The notes under the pieces: generated by a model
The model's database searches: none
What the model was told of the DNA's origin: nothing
What the model saw: the letters and a program-made list of their open reading frames with translations, nothing else
Source of the DNA: Nitrospirota bacterium
GTDB lineage: Bacteria; JACPQY01
Direction of reading: 5' to 3'
Assembly (NCBI GenBank): GCA_016190245.1
Contig: JACPQY010000040.1
Coordinates: forward strand, 30,574-94,573
Length of the DNA stretch: 64,000 nt
Program-made: the position numbers and the translations under genes
In this document: piece by piece, positions 15,767 to 25,615 of the stretch
Numbering within the stretch: position 1 is the stretch's first letter
Layout: each line of letters opens with the position of its first letter

Positions 15767-18700
15767 GTGGACCAAGGAGCGAAGACGAAGATAGACCCCG
15801 GGAATGTGGAGGAGCCCTCGGGCTCAACACAACAGGACACTAGGAAGTCGATCCTCTCCCGTCGCACCTTCGTCCAGTTGTTCGCCGCGGCCGGCGGCTC
15901 GCTCGCGTTCCTCGACAAGGAGGCCTGGGGAAGCGTGTTCACCTTCTTCGAGCCCTTCGACACGCCCAATCCACTTGCCCACTATCCGAACCGGAACTGG
16001 GAATCGGTCTACCGCGACCTCTTCCGCTACGACAGCGCCTTCACCTTCCTGTGCGCGCCCAACGACACCCACAACTGTCTGCTGCGCGCCTATGTGAAGA
16101 ACGGCGTCGTCACACGCCTCGGCCCCACCTATGGTTTCGGCGATGCCGTGGATCTCTACGGCAACCAGGCCTCGCACCGGTGGGAGCCACGCTGCTGCCA
16201 GAAGGGGTTGTCGCTCGTGCGCCGCTTCTACGGCGACCGGCGGTGCAAGTATCCCGTCGTGCGCGTCGGTTTCAAGAAGTGGATGGAAGCCGGCTTCCCG
16301 CGCGATCCGCAGACGGGCCGCGTCCCGCTCTCCTACATGAACCGTGGGAGGGACGGATGGCTCCGCCTTTCGTGGGAGGAGGCGTTCGACCTTTCCGCCC
16401 GCGCGCTCGCCAACATCGCCGAAACCTACTCGGGTGACGCCGGGGCGAAGCGGCTGAAGGCGCAGGGATACGACGAGGCGATGGTGGAGGCCGTCGGAGG
16501 CGCCGGCGTCCAGACGCTCAAGTTCCGCGGCGGGATGCCCGCGCTCGGGGCGACGCGTATCTTCGCGCAGTACCGCCTGGCCAACTGCATGGCGCTGCTC
16601 GACGCGAAAATCCGCGGCCTCGATGCCACGAAGGCCGTTGGCGCCCGCGGGTGGGACAATTACTCGTGGCACACGGACCTCCCTCCCGGTCATCCGATGG
16701 TCACCGGACAGCAGACGGTGGATTGGGATCTGGTGTGCGTGGAGAACGCAGGCCTCGCCGTTGTCTGGGGAATGAACTGGATTGCCACGAAAATGCCGGA
16801 CGCCCACTGGCTCACGGAGGCTCGTCTCAAGGGCACGAAGGTGGTCGTGATCGCCTGCGAATACAGTGCCACGTGCAACAAAGCCGATGCCGCCATTGTC
16901 GTCCGCCCCGGCACCACACCCGCCCTCGCGCTCGGACTCGCCGGCGTCATTCTCCGGGAAAAACTTCTCGACGAGGACTACGTACGGAGCACCACGGATC
17001 TGCCTTTTCTTGTGCGGATGGACACCATGAAGCTCCTACGCGCGCAGGACGTGTGGCCGGACCGCCCACCCGCCGCCATCCAGAACGCCGTTACCGTGGA
17101 GCCTCAGGGCGCGAAGCCCGTGCCGAACCATCTCCAGCCGAATGCCGTGGTCCCCGAAACCCTTCGCAAGGAGTGGGGCGACTTCGTCGTGTGGGATCAG
17201 ACCCAGGGCGGTCCGCGCGTGGTGACGCGGGACGAATTCGGCGCGAAATCTTTTTCCAAGCCCGCCTTGGAGGGCACGTACACGGTGAAGACCGCCGGCG
17301 GAGAAATCTCCGTTCGCACGGTCTTCGATCTCTTGAAGGAATACGTCCTCGCCAACTTTACCCTCGAACAGACGTCCGACATCACGTGGGCGCCGAAGGA
17401 AGCCATTGAATGGCTCGCTCGGGAGATCGCCAGGAACAAGGCTTCCACGCTCTTTGCCGTCGGCATGGGGCCGAACCAGTTCTTCAACAACGACCTCAAG
17501 GATCGCGCGATCTTCTTCCTGGCTGCGCTGACGAAAAACATCGGCCTCATTGGCGCCAACGTAGGGAGCTACGCCGGGAACTACAGAGCGGCCTACCTGA
17601 ACGGCCTGCCGCAATTCATCGCGGAGAATCCCTTCGATCTCGAATTGGACCCCTCCAAACCGGCGCGGCCGAAGATGTACTGGAAGGGCGAGTCGGTCCA
17701 CTATTTCAACGACAGCGAACACGTGCTGCGCGCAGGCAAGACGCTCATCACGGGAAAAGGCCACATCCCCACCCCCACGAAGGGCATCCTCGTTTCCAAC
17801 AGCAACTCGCTCATCGGCAATGCGAAAGGCCACTACGAAAGCGTCGTCAACGTGTTCCCCCGGGTGGAGTTCATCGGCGTCAACGAGTGGTGGTGGACGG
17901 CCTCGTGCGAGTACGCCGACATCGTCTTCCCCGTCGATTCCTGGGCCGAGTTCCGCTTCCCCGACCTCACGATCTCGGTGACCAACCCCTTCCTCTACAC
18001 CTACCCCCGCACACCACTACCCCGGATCTTCAACACGCGGGCCGATATCGAAGTGGCGGCGGGGATCGCCTCCAAGCTCGCGGACGTCACGGGCGATCAG
18101 CGGTTCCGGGAGGCATGGAAGTTCATCTATGAGGGTACGGCCGGGCCCTACCTCCAGCGGGTCCTCGACTTCAGCAGCATGACGCGAGGCTACAAGATGG
18201 CCGACCTCGAGAAGAAGGCACAAGAAGGCGTCCCGTCCATCCTCCTCAGCCGGACCTACCCGAAGGTCGTCGGTTGGGAACAAGGCAACGAGGATCGCCC
18301 TTGGTACACCAAGACGGGTCGGCTCGAGTTCTATCGGGAGGAGGCGGAATTCGCGGACGCCGGCGAGACGATTCCTGTCCACCGCGAGCCAATCGACTCC
18401 ACGTTCTACGAACCGAACGTCATCGTGGCGGAAAAGCACCCCGCCATCAGGCCAAAGACACCTGAGGACTACGGCGTGAAGCGCGAGGATCTCTCGGGAG
18501 ACAGGCGGCAGGCGCGCAACGTCGTGAAGACGTGGGCCGACCTCAAGGAGACGCAGCACCCGCTGATGAAGGAGGGCCATCGGTTCATTTACCACACGCC
18601 CAAGTATCGCCACGGCGCCCACACGACACCCGTGGACACGGACGTCGTCTGCGTGTGGTTCGGCCCGTTCGGTGATGTGTACCGTCATGACAAGCGCAAG

Positions 18701-19300
18701 CCGTTCATCTCGGAGGCGTTCGTGGACATCAACCCGCTGGATGCCAGAGAGCTGGGGATCGAAGACGGCGACTACGTCTGGATCGACGCCGACCCCGCCG
18801 ACCGCCCGTACCGCGGTTGGAAGAAAGGCACCGAGGAGTACAAGGTGGCGCGCCTGATGATCCGGGCCCGCTACTATCCCGGCACGCCGCGCGGCGTGGC
18901 CCGGACGTGGCACAACATGTTCGGCTCGACGTTCCAGAGCGTGAAGGGGCACGAAACCAACCCCACCGGCCTCGCGAAGGGTCCGGAGACCGGCTACCAG
19001 GCCATCTACCGATACGGCAGCCACCAGAGCTGCACGCGCGGCTGGCTCAAGCCGACGTGGATGACCGACTCCCTCGTCCGCAAGGATCTGCTGGGGCAGA
19101 GGATCGGCAAGGGTTTCATGCCGGACGTCCACTGTCCCACGGGGGCGCCACGGGAAAGTTTCGTCAAGATTACGAAGGCGGAAGACGGCGGCTACGGCGG
19201 CCAGAAGCTGTGGAAACCCGCGCGTGACGGTTACCGGCCCACCTATGAAAACGACGCCATGAAGCGGTTCATGCGTGGCGAGTTCGTCAAGGCCAAGTAG
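15767..19300 (+). CDS. nxrA: Periplasmic NXR/NarG-like molybdoenzyme, catalytic alpha subunit
   Basis: 1177-residue type II DMSO-reductase-family protein closest in feel to nitrite oxidoreductase NxrA of Nitrospira and anammox bacteria. A Tat motif SRRTFVQLF near residues 31-39 sends it to the periplasm already folded. The FS0 cluster ligands read C-x3-D-x3-C plus a later Cys in EPRCCQKG; E. coli NarG has H-x3-C-x3-C-Cys, so His is replaced by Cys and one Cys by Asp, the NXR-clade pattern. The Mo-ligand Asp is in [15 protein letters not shown]-like stretches include [32 protein letters not shown] and [16 protein letters not shown] start. It is first in an operon with beta, gamma, chaperone and porin. 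Direction (nitrite oxidation or nitrate reduction) and substrate cannot be fixed from the sequence; chlorate, selenate or other substrates remain possible. Confidence 0.88.
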   Translation: MDQGAKTKIDPGNVEEPSGSTQQDTRKSILSRRTFVQLFAAAGGSLAFLDKEAWGSVFTFFEPFDTPNPLAHYPNRNWESVYRDLFRYDSAFTFLCAPNDTHNCLLRAYVKNGVVTRLGPTYGFGDAVDLYGNQASHRWEPRCCQKGLSLVRRFYGDRRCKYPVVRVGFKKWMEAGFPRDPQTGRVPLSYMNRGRDGWLRLSWEEAFDLSARALANIAETYSGDAGAKRLKAQGYDEAMVEAVGGAGVQTLKFRGGMPALGATRIFAQYRLANCMALLDAKIRGLDATKAVGARGWDNYSWHTDLPPGHPMVTGQQTVDWDLVCVENAGLAVVWGMNWIATKMPDAHWLTEARLKGTKVVVIACEYSATCNKADAAIVVRPGTTPALALGLAGVILREKLLDEDYVRSTTDLPFLVRMDTMKLLRAQDVWPDRPPAAIQNAVTVEPQGAKPVPNHLQPNAVVPETLRKEWGDFVVWDQTQGGPRVVTRDEFGAKSFSKPALEGTYTVKTAGGEISVRTVFDLLKEYVLANFTLEQTSDITWAPKEAIEWLAREIARNKASTLFAVGMGPNQFFNNDLKDRAIFFLAALTKNIGLIGANVGSYAGNYRAAYLNGLPQFIAENPFDLELDPSKPARPKMYWKGESVHYFNDSEHVLRAGKTLITGKGHIPTPTKGILVSNSNSLIGNAKGHYESVVNVFPRVEFIGVNEWWWTASCEYADIVFPVDSWAEFRFPDLTISVTNPFLYTYPRTPLPRIFNTRADIEVAAGIASKLADVTGDQRFREAWKFIYEGTAGPYLQRVLDFSSMTRGYKMADLEKKAQEGVPSILLSRTYPKVVGWEQGNEDRPWYTKTGRLEFYREEAEFADAGETIPVHREPIDSTFYEPNVIVAEKHPAIRPKTPEDYGVKREDLSGDRRQARNVVKTWADLKETQHPLMKEGHRFIYHTPKYRHGAHTTPVDTDVVCVWFGPFGDVYRHDKRKPFISEAFVDINPLDARELGIEDGDYVWIDADPADRPYRGWKKGTEEYKVARLMIRARYYPGTPRGVARTWHNMFGSTFQSVKGHETNPTGLAKGPETGYQAIYRYGSHQSCTRGWLKPTWMTDSLVRKDLLGQRIGKGFMPDVHCPTGAPRESFVKITKAEDGGYGGQKLWKPARDGYRPTYENDAMKRFMRGEFVKAK

Positions 19301-19309
19301 GAGCACCCC

Positions 19310-20437
19310 ATGCCCAAGGTCCACAACTGGCAGATCAATCGAGAGATGGACTATCCCTACGAGGAATCCCGTCCGAAAAAACAGGTGGCGTACGTCTTCG
19401 ACACCAACAAGTGTATCGAGTGTCAGACCTGCTCGATCGCCTGCAAAACGACGTGGACATCCGGCAAAGGCCAGGAGTACATGTTCTGGAACAACGTGGA
19501 GACGAAGCCGTACGGCTTCTATCCGTTGGGGTGGGATGTGAAGATTCTGGAAAAGCTTGGCGCACAGGAGTGGGCCGGCGGCACCTATGCGGGCAAGACG
19601 GTGTTCGAGTCGGCGGCGCCCGGCGAGCGCGTGCTGGGCTACCAGCCGGGAGAGGAGGACTACGCCTCCCCGAACGTAGGCGAGGACGATGTCTCGGAGG
19701 TCGTCCAGAAGGGTGCCTTCTTCCAAGGGATACACAAGACATGGATGTTTTACCTCGCGCGCATCTGCAACCACTGTACCTACCCTGCATGCCTGGCTTC
19801 CTGTCCGCGAAAAGCCATCTATAAGCGGGAGGAAGACGGCGTGGTGCTCATCGATCAGACCCGCTGCCGCGGCTACCGCGAGTGCGTGAAGGCCTGCCCG
19901 TACAAGAAGGTGTTCTTCAACCTGATGACGCGCGTCTCGGAGAAGTGCATCGCCTGCTACCCGCTCCTCGAACGGGGCAAGCAGCCGCGTTGCGTCGAGA
20001 CCTGTATCGGGAGGATTCGACTCCAAGGTTGGCTCAGCCGGGCGGGTGAGGAGAAGAGGGACAACCCCATCGACTACCTTGTGCGCATCCGCAAAGTGGC
20101 CATCCCGCTCTATCCCCAGTACGGCCTCGAGCCGAATGTGTACTACGTCCCGCCGATCCACGTGCCGCGCGAGTTCCTGCTCCAGATGTTCGGCCCGGCG
20201 GTGGACGCGGCGGTGGACACCTATCGAAAGGCGAAAGACGACAAGGAACTCCTGGCGGCCCTGCTCCTGTTCGGGAGCTCGGATCAAACGATGACCTCCT
20301 TCAAGCGGGATGGCGACGCCGTCCTCGGCTACAACGCGAAGGGCGAACAGGTCGTGCGCGTCCCCTTCAAGGAACCGGTCTACATCCGGCCTTACTTTGA
20401 TGAGAAGAACAATGTCTACCGACACAACATCACGTAG
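19310..20437 (+). CDS. nxrB: NXR/NarH-like iron-sulphur beta subunit
   Basis: 375-residue electron-transfer subunit with four cluster motifs: [38 protein letters not shown] and [20 protein letters not shown]. In the third, an aromatic residue (Tyr) replaces one Cys as in NarH, predicting three [4Fe-4S] and one [3Fe-4S] clusters. The family signature [12 protein letters not shown] follows the first motif. No signal peptide is present, so it should be co-exported with the Tat-targeted alpha subunit. Starts 9 nt after alpha. It would pass electrons between alpha and the haem-b gamma subunit. Confidence 0.94.
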   Translation: MPKVHNWQINREMDYPYEESRPKKQVAYVFDTNKCIECQTCSIACKTTWTSGKGQEYMFWNNVETKPYGFYPLGWDVKILEKLGAQEWAGGTYAGKTVFESAAPGERVLGYQPGEEDYASPNVGEDDVSEVVQKGAFFQGIHKTWMFYLARICNHCTYPACLASCPRKAIYKREEDGVVLIDQTRCRGYRECVKACPYKKVFFNLMTRVSEKCIACYPLLERGKQPRCVETCIGRIRLQGWLSRAGEEKRDNPIDYLVRIRKVAIPLYPQYGLEPNVYYVPPIHVPREFLLQMFGPAVDAAVDTYRKAKDDKELLAALLLFGSSDQTMTSFKRDGDAVLGYNAKGEQVVRVPFKEPVYIRPYFDEKNNVYRHNIT

Positions 20438-20498
20438 AGCACCTAACACGGTGAACTTCTCGACAAAGGGCATCATGTTTGAGGTTCAAAGGCGAGCC

Positions 20499-21401
20499 AT
20501 GAGGAACGTCACAGCCGTGGCGCGCGTGGGTCTCGTGGTCTTGGCTGCTCTCGCGTGGAGTCCGGCCGCACCGGCGTCCGATTTCGAAATCGTCGCCAAG
20601 CACATCGGCAGCGGCCCGCTCCCCACGCTGAATCCGAACGACCCGAAGTGGAAGAGCGCTGCCGAGGCGGAGCTTTGGCTCCTTCCGCAGAACATGATCG
20701 CGCCGTCGCTTATCCAGCTCACGATCCCGTGGCTGAAAGTGCGGGCCCTCTGCAACGATACCGACATCGCGTTCCGTCTGGAGTGGCCGGACCCGACGCA
20801 GGACTACGTCCTGGACATCGGTGGTTTCTCGGACGGCGTCGCGATCGAATTCCCAATAGGACCCGCGGATCCGTCGCCCTTCATGGGTCACCCCTCCCAG
20901 GACGGCCAGCCGGCCGGACGTGTGCACATCGTCCACTGGAAAGCGACGTGGCAGGTGGACATGGACAAGGGTTTTCAGGGTGTCGATCAGATCTACCCGA
21001 ACGCATGGTGGGACATCTACCCGTTCCTCAACGGAGCCTTCCCCTTCCTTACCGAGCAGAGTCTGACCGCCCGCGAGACGCTGAACTACTCGCCGGGCGC
21101 CTATGTCGGCAATCCGGTCTCGCTGACGAAGCGGAAAACGCCCGTGGAGGAGTTGATCGCCGAAGGTTTCGGAACTCTCACCACGCAACCCCGTCAGGAC
21201 GCCTGGGGCGTGGGCCTGTGGCGCGCGGGCAAGTGGACCGTAATTCTCGCGCGCCCGAAGGTTTCGAAGGACGCCATGGACAGCGTGCTCCCCATGCAAG
21301 GCGAATCCAAGAGGGCCTTCGCCGTGTGGAACGGATCGGACCAGGACCGCGGCGCCCGCAAGCACTACTTCCCATGGACCTCGCTCAAGATCGGGCCCTA
21401 A
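20499..21401 (+). CDS. nxrC: Haem-b gamma subunit of the NXR-like enzyme (ethylbenzene dehydrogenase gamma family)
   Basis: About 300 residues with a Sec signal peptide (RNVTAVARVGLVVLAALAWS, cleavage near APAS-DFE). The mature part is the beta-sandwich that binds one haem b in the gamma subunits of ethylbenzene dehydrogenase, selenate/chlorate reductases and NXR. MGHPSQ and VHIVHWKATWQ are the regions expected to hold the Met and Lys axial ligands (Met in MGHP, Lys in HWKA); this assignment is by analogy. The start at 20499 gives the cleanest signal peptide; 20475 is an alternative. It follows beta by 61 nt. It would hand electrons to a periplasmic cytochrome or membrane partner not encoded here. 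Confidence 0.86.
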   Translation: MRNVTAVARVGLVVLAALAWSPAAPASDFEIVAKHIGSGPLPTLNPNDPKWKSAAEAELWLLPQNMIAPSLIQLTIPWLKVRALCNDTDIAFRLEWPDPTQDYVLDIGGFSDGVAIEFPIGPADPSPFMGHPSQDGQPAGRVHIVHWKATWQVDMDKGFQGVDQIYPNAWWDIYPFLNGAFPFLTEQSLTARETLNYSPGAYVGNPVSLTKRKTPVEELIAEGFGTLTTQPRQDAWGVGLWRAGKWTVILARPKVSKDAMDSVLPMQGESKRAFAVWNGSDQDRGARKHYFPWTSLKIGP

Positions 21402-21439
21402 CGCAGGGCATTCCGGCAGGTCGCCGCAACCGCGATGCG

Positions 21440-22126
21440 ATGCGGTGGCTGGCCCGGGCGGATATGTTCCGCTTCCTCGGCAGGTGTTTCGACTACCCGA
21501 CCGAAGGAGACCTGGATGACCTGACGCACGTCGGTCGGTCCCTCGCTGCAGGCCCGCACCTGCACGAGCGGATTCGATCGCTGGTGGTGAATGTGTGCGA
21601 GGAGGCAAGCACCCGCGATCTCCAGACGGAGCAATGCGAATACGAACGGATCTTCGACGTCGCGCCTGTCTGTCCCCCCTATGAATCGGCCTTCTGCCCG
21701 GCCCTGAAGGAGCGGGTTCTGTGTGACATCGCCGGCTTCTACACGGCGTTCGGACTGACACCGAGCGCCCGGCGCGCCGAGAGGCCGGATCACATCTGCG
21801 CCGAACTGGAGTTCCTATCCGTTGTCTCGGTCAAACTTGCGCTCGCCACGAGCGAAGGCCGCTTGGAGGCGCGCGAAGTGTGCGAACACGCCTATCGATC
21901 GTTTCTGGGAGATCACCTCGGACGTTGGGCCCAGCCGTTTTGCGAAGAGGTTGCCGCCGCCTCGAATTCCCGCCTCGTGGGGTCATCCACCTCCCTGCTC
22001 GCCCACTGGACCGCGCACGAGTTGAGAGTGCATCGGGTCCGGACGGATCCGTACACCGCCCCGGGCGTCTTGCCCCCGGAGGCGGAGATCTCGTGCGGGA
22101 TGTCAGCCCAACCGCCGCAGGGGTAG
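21440..22126 (+). CDS. TorD/DmsD-like molybdoenzyme maturation chaperone
   Basis: 228-residue all-helical protein of the TorD/NarJ chaperone superfamily, which holds the Tat-exported molybdoenzyme until its cofactor is inserted. Family marks are RADMFRFLGRCFDYP near the start, CPPYESAFC in the middle, and the signature ERPDHICAELEFLS. The position right after the gamma gene fits a dedicated chaperone for the alpha subunit. The start is uncertain: ATG 21440 gives a usual TorD length, while ATG 21374 would overlap gamma by 28 nt and add 22 residues. No clear Shine-Dalgarno sequence is seen for either. Confidence 0.87.
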   Translation: MRWLARADMFRFLGRCFDYPTEGDLDDLTHVGRSLAAGPHLHERIRSLVVNVCEEASTRDLQTEQCEYERIFDVAPVCPPYESAFCPALKERVLCDIAGFYTAFGLTPSARRAERPDHICAELEFLSVVSVKLALATSEGRLEAREVCEHAYRSFLGDHLGRWAQPFCEEVAAASNSRLVGSSTSLLAHWTAHELRVHRVRTDPYTAPGVLPPEAEISCGMSAQPPQG

Positions 22127-22159
22127 TCGCCACACCCACGCGGATGTAGAGTCCATCGT

Positions 22160-23464
22160 GTGAAAGGGAGAAACATGGAAATGCCTTTCTCATTCCGGGC
22201 TCTTCGAAGAGGGATGCTGGCCGCCGCGTGTTGCTCGCTGCTTGCCGGTTGGTCCGTGCCGCCGAGCGAGGCCCTCGCGGACGCGCAGGTCAACTTCCAG
22301 TACCGCCCGCGAGCCGAGATGAAAGGCGCCGGCTACAAGAATCCCAACACGGAGGCCACCCACGCCTACTTCGAAGCCTCGCACCGCGCCCGTCTGGGCG
22401 CCAAGTTCACGCACGCCTCTGCGCCAGGCGCCGCCGCCCTTGTCGAGATCCAGGATGTCCGTTTCTTCGGCGAGGAGTTCGATACGCTGAACGATTTCGT
22501 GGCCGATGGATTCGACCTACATCAGGGACTCGTTGACCTCTACGATGGGGAAAGCAGGTTGGGTGTTCGGGTCGGCCGGCAGGAGCTCACTTATGAGGAG
22601 CATCGCCTTTTCGGCAACGTGGACTGGACCCAGCAAGGCCGCTCCCACGATGCGGTCGTCTTTCGGTGGGACCCCAAGCCCTACGAGATGCATCTCGGCC
22701 TGGCGAAGAACCTTGGGCGGTCACGGCTCACGGGGACGTACAACAAAGCGTACAAGGACTACAGCACCTATCGCGAACTCTCCTTTCTGTGGGTCAAGAG
22801 ATCCTTCGATCAGGCCGCCGCGAGCGTCTACGCGGTGTATGACACTCCGAAGGACGTTTCCACGCGATGGACGGTTGGACCTCGGGTCGAGTCCAAACAC
22901 TTCGGCCTCCAGAGCCGGGCAGAAGCCTACTACCAGCAGACCAAGAAGCCCGACAAGGATGCCGTGAAAGGGTACTTTCTGGGCCTCACGACGGGGAAGA
23001 CGGTTCCCATCGGCGGGCTCAACGCCACGGTTGCAGGCTGGTACGATCTCAGTTCGCCTGATTTCTACAGTCTGTACCCGACGGCCCACAAGTTCTTCGG
23101 GTACATGGATCTCTTCCTTGCGTTTCCGGCCGACACGAAGTTCCCGGGCGACAATGGGACCAAAGGCCTGCACGATCCTGCCCTCCGGCTGACGGTGGCC
23201 GCCGGAAAGTGGAAAGTTCTACTGGACGCTCACTATTTCCTGCTCACCAAGGACGCCGACGGTGAAAAGGCCATCGGGCCGGAGGTGGATCTCACGATTC
23301 CCGTCGCGGTCCATGATGCCGTGACGCTCACGTGCGGCGCCAGCGCGCTCGTCCCTGGGAAGGCGATGGAGAATCTCAAGGGCAAGGGCGAGGGGGCAGC
23401 CTTTGCGCCTGCCGATCTTCAGACCGGCATCTGGTCGTATGTGATGCTGGACGCCAAGTTCTGA
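22160..23464 (+). CDS. Alginate-export-family outer-membrane beta-barrel porin
   Basis: 434-residue exported protein with a signal peptide (hydrophobic core MLAAACCSLLAGW, cleavage after SEALA). The body has alternating-residue beta strands, ends in the outer-membrane-type aromatic C-terminus MLDAKF, and contains the family motif RVGRQELTYEEHRLFGNVDW. AAAGGGAG-like purines (AAGGGAG) precede the first ATG at 22160; an ATG at 22175 is also possible. It is the last gene of the sigma-54-driven operon, so a role as an entry or exit channel for the molybdoenzyme substrate or product is a reasonable inference. Family members also carry polysaccharides or small organics. Confidence 0.85.
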   Translation: MKGRNMEMPFSFRALRRGMLAAACCSLLAGWSVPPSEALADAQVNFQYRPRAEMKGAGYKNPNTEATHAYFEASHRARLGAKFTHASAPGAAALVEIQDVRFFGEEFDTLNDFVADGFDLHQGLVDLYDGESRLGVRVGRQELTYEEHRLFGNVDWTQQGRSHDAVVFRWDPKPYEMHLGLAKNLGRSRLTGTYNKAYKDYSTYRELSFLWVKRSFDQAAASVYAVYDTPKDVSTRWTVGPRVESKHFGLQSRAEAYYQQTKKPDKDAVKGYFLGLTTGKTVPIGGLNATVAGWYDLSSPDFYSLYPTAHKFFGYMDLFLAFPADTKFPGDNGTKGLHDPALRLTVAAGKWKVLLDAHYFLLTKDADGEKAIGPEVDLTIPVAVHDAVTLTCGASALVPGKAMENLKGKGEGAAFAPADLQTGIWSYVMLDAKF

Positions 23465-23534
23465 TTCGGGGCCGGTCGCAGGCCGCTGCTTGCGATTGAG
23501 AGCATCTACCCGAACAAACATCTTGAGAAAGGGG

Positions 23535-23650
23535 CACGCAGGCTCAAGGCCAGCGCCTACCTCGGATTCTCCTCCCTGGTAGCCGCGGGCTTCCCGCCTG
23601 TCCAGTCCGCCACGGCGGACGGACTTCGGCGGGCAGGCAGCCCGCGTAGT
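23535..23650. repeat. Dispersed GTAG palindrome, copy A, with nested second palindrome
   Basis: Most of the 323 bp between the porin and glmS genes. GGTAGCCGCGGGC is interrupted by about 45 bp containing GTCCGCC/GGCGGAC and CCCGCC/GGCGGG palindromes, then closes with GCCCGCG. It is the reverse complement of copy C (58127-58262) with only scattered differences over about 95 bp. Copy B (43428-43505) lacks the inner part. The rest of this intergenic stretch holds the glmS promoter and nothing else I recognise. Confidence 0.85.
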
Positions 23651-23746
23651 TGCATCAAACGCTGGTGGCTCAGATTCCGGTCCGGCCGCCGGGCGGCGCT
23701 CCCGCTGGCTCAGGCGAGATCCCAAGCGTTCCCGGCAGGGGGCCGC

Positions 23747-23776
23747 TTGTTTCGGAGGGGACGCTGCCAGTATACT
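23747..23776 (+). promoter_or_regulatory. Sigma-70 promoter of glmS
   Basis: TTGTTT (23747-23752), 18 bp, TATACT (23771-23776). The expected start is near 23783, leaving only about 5 nt before the glmS ATG, and no Shine-Dalgarno sequence is present. No glmS riboswitch/ribozyme fits in this space. Confidence 0.65.
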
Positions 23777-23787
23777 GGTTGACCACC

Positions 23788-25614
23788 ATGTGCGGCATCG
23801 TGGGCTACGTCGGCGAGAGGAACAGCCAGCCGATCCTTCTCGACGGGCTCAAACGGCTTGAATACCGCGGCTATGACTCCGCGGGTCTAGCCGTGGTCGG
23901 CCCGGACCGCCGGCTCCGCGTTGAGAAGTGCCGCGGGAAGATCATCGACCTCGAGCAGCGCCTCCTGTCCCATCCGCTCGTGGGGCACCTGGGCGTCGGG
24001 CACACGCGTTGGGCCACGCACGGCGCGCCGTCGGACGAGAACGCCCACCCGCACACCGCCTGCTGCTCCGAGGGTGCGTCCAAGGTGACGGTCGTTCACA
24101 ACGGGATCATCGAGAACCACGAGGAAGTCCGGCGAGGGCTCGCCGGCCACCGTTTCTCGTCCCAAACGGACACGGAGGTGGTGGCGCATCTCGTCGAATC
24201 GTCCCTCAACGGGCGCGCCGATCTGCGCAAGGTGCTTTCGACCGTGGCGGGCCGGATGCGGGGAGCGTACGCGCTGGGGGTCCTTGTGGAGAACGAACCG
24301 GACCTCCTCGTCGCCATGCGGCGCGGTTCGCCGCTGGTCATCGGGTTGGGGGAGAAGGAAAACTTCATTGCCTCAGACATCCCCGCTCTGCTCCCGCACA
24401 CGAGGCGGCTCCTGATCCTCGAGGATGGCGACATGGCCTTCCTTCGTTCGAGCGGAGTCGAGGTCTTCGATGTCCGCGGGCGCCGGGTCCGCAGGCGGGA
24501 GCGCGAGATCACGTGGACGCAGGCGATGGCGGAGAAGGGTGGTTACAAGCACTTCATGCTCAAGGAGATCTTCGAGCAGCCGCACGCGGTGGCAGACACG
24601 CTCCGGGGCCGGCTCAACGGGGGCCGACTCGCGGAGTTGAACGGCCTGCCGGTCAAACGGATCGAGCGAGTGGTCCTCACGGCCTGCGGCACGTCCTACC
24701 ACGCCTCGCTTCTCGGCAAAGCCGCGCTGGAGCAACTGGCGCACTGTCGCGTGGAGTCGGATATCGCGAGCGAGTGTCGCTATCGGCCGAACCTTTTTGA
24801 TGAACGGACGCTGGTCGTGGCGGTATCTCAGTCAGGCGAAACGGCCGACACGCTCGCCGCCGTGGAAACGGCCCGAGAGGGGGGTGCGAAGGTCTTGGCC
24901 ATTTGCAACGTGGTGGATTCGAGCCTGGCACGTGCGGCGGACGCCGTCCTGTACACGCGCGCGGGACCGGAAATCGGGGTGGCGTCGACCAAGACGTTCA
25001 CCACGCAAATCGCCGTGCTGCTCGTGCTTGCGCTTGATCTCGCGGAGCGTCGCGGCGCGGCGCCGGCATCCGTCCGCAAGGCCGTGCGACGCGGCCTGGG
25101 GCGCGGCGCGGCCGCCATCGATCGCGTCCTCGCGATGTCTTCCGAGATCCGCGAGAAGATGGAGCCCTATGCGGCGGCTCGGAACCTCCTCTACATCGGC
25201 CGGGGCCGGCTGTTCCCGATCGCGCTCGAAGGGGCGCTCAAGCTCAAGGAAATCTCCTACATCCATGCGGAAGCCTATGCGGCGGGAGAGCTCAAGCACG
25301 GCCCGATCGCCCTCATCGACGAGAACATGCCGGTGGTGGTTTTTGTCGCCCAGGATGAGACGCTGCCGAAAATGATGTCCAACGTGGAGGAGGTCCGGAG
25401 TCGTGGCGCGAAAGTGATCGCCGTTACGGCGGGGCCGGTCGAGTCGCTCAAGTCCAAGGCCGCGGCGGTCTTCAGCCTGCCGCCGACGGAGGGTTGGGTT
25501 CAGCCCATTCCCATGGCCGTCGTGACCCAACTCATGGCCTACCACATCGCCGTCCTCAAGGGCACGGATGTGGATCAGCCTCGGAATCTCGCGAAGAGCG
25601 TGACGGTTGAGTAG
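23788..25614 (+). CDS. glmS: Glutamine--fructose-6-phosphate aminotransferase
   Basis: 608-residue enzyme making glucosamine-6-phosphate from fructose-6-phosphate and glutamine, the entry to UDP-GlcNAc for peptidoglycan and LPS. The start is fixed by MCGIVGYVGE, because Cys2 is the N-terminal nucleophile of the glutaminase domain. Other marks are GHTRWATHG, VVHNGIIENHEE, the two SIS domains (LTACGTSYHASLLGK, SQSGETADTLAA, GRGRLFPIALEGALKLKEISY) and the C-terminal PRNLAKSVTVE. Length is typical. It lies upstream of tolB with an overlapping repeat between them. Confidence 0.98.
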   Translation: MCGIVGYVGERNSQPILLDGLKRLEYRGYDSAGLAVVGPDRRLRVEKCRGKIIDLEQRLLSHPLVGHLGVGHTRWATHGAPSDENAHPHTACCSEGASKVTVVHNGIIENHEEVRRGLAGHRFSSQTDTEVVAHLVESSLNGRADLRKVLSTVAGRMRGAYALGVLVENEPDLLVAMRRGSPLVIGLGEKENFIASDIPALLPHTRRLLILEDGDMAFLRSSGVEVFDVRGRRVRRREREITWTQAMAEKGGYKHFMLKEIFEQPHAVADTLRGRLNGGRLAELNGLPVKRIERVVLTACGTSYHASLLGKAALEQLAHCRVESDIASECRYRPNLFDERTLVVAVSQSGETADTLAAVETAREGGAKVLAICNVVDSSLARAADAVLYTRAGPEIGVASTKTFTTQIAVLLVLALDLAERRGAAPASVRKAVRRGLGRGAAAIDRVLAMSSEIREKMEPYAAARNLLYIGRGRLFPIALEGALKLKEISYIHAEAYAAGELKHGPIALIDENMPVVVFVAQDETLPKMMSNVEEVRSRGAKVIAVTAGPVESLKSKAAAVFSLPPTEGWVQPIPMAVVTQLMAYHIAVLKGTDVDQPRNLAKSVTVE

Positions 25615-25615
25615 G

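Noticed and set aside
18017-20476. Long minus-strand open frame opposite nxrA/nxrB
   Set aside because: Shadow of the plus-strand genes; no recognisable motifs.
23650-23787. glmS riboswitch/ribozyme in front of glmS
   Set aside because: The promoter -10 lies only 11 nt before the ATG, leaving no room for a leader RNA.
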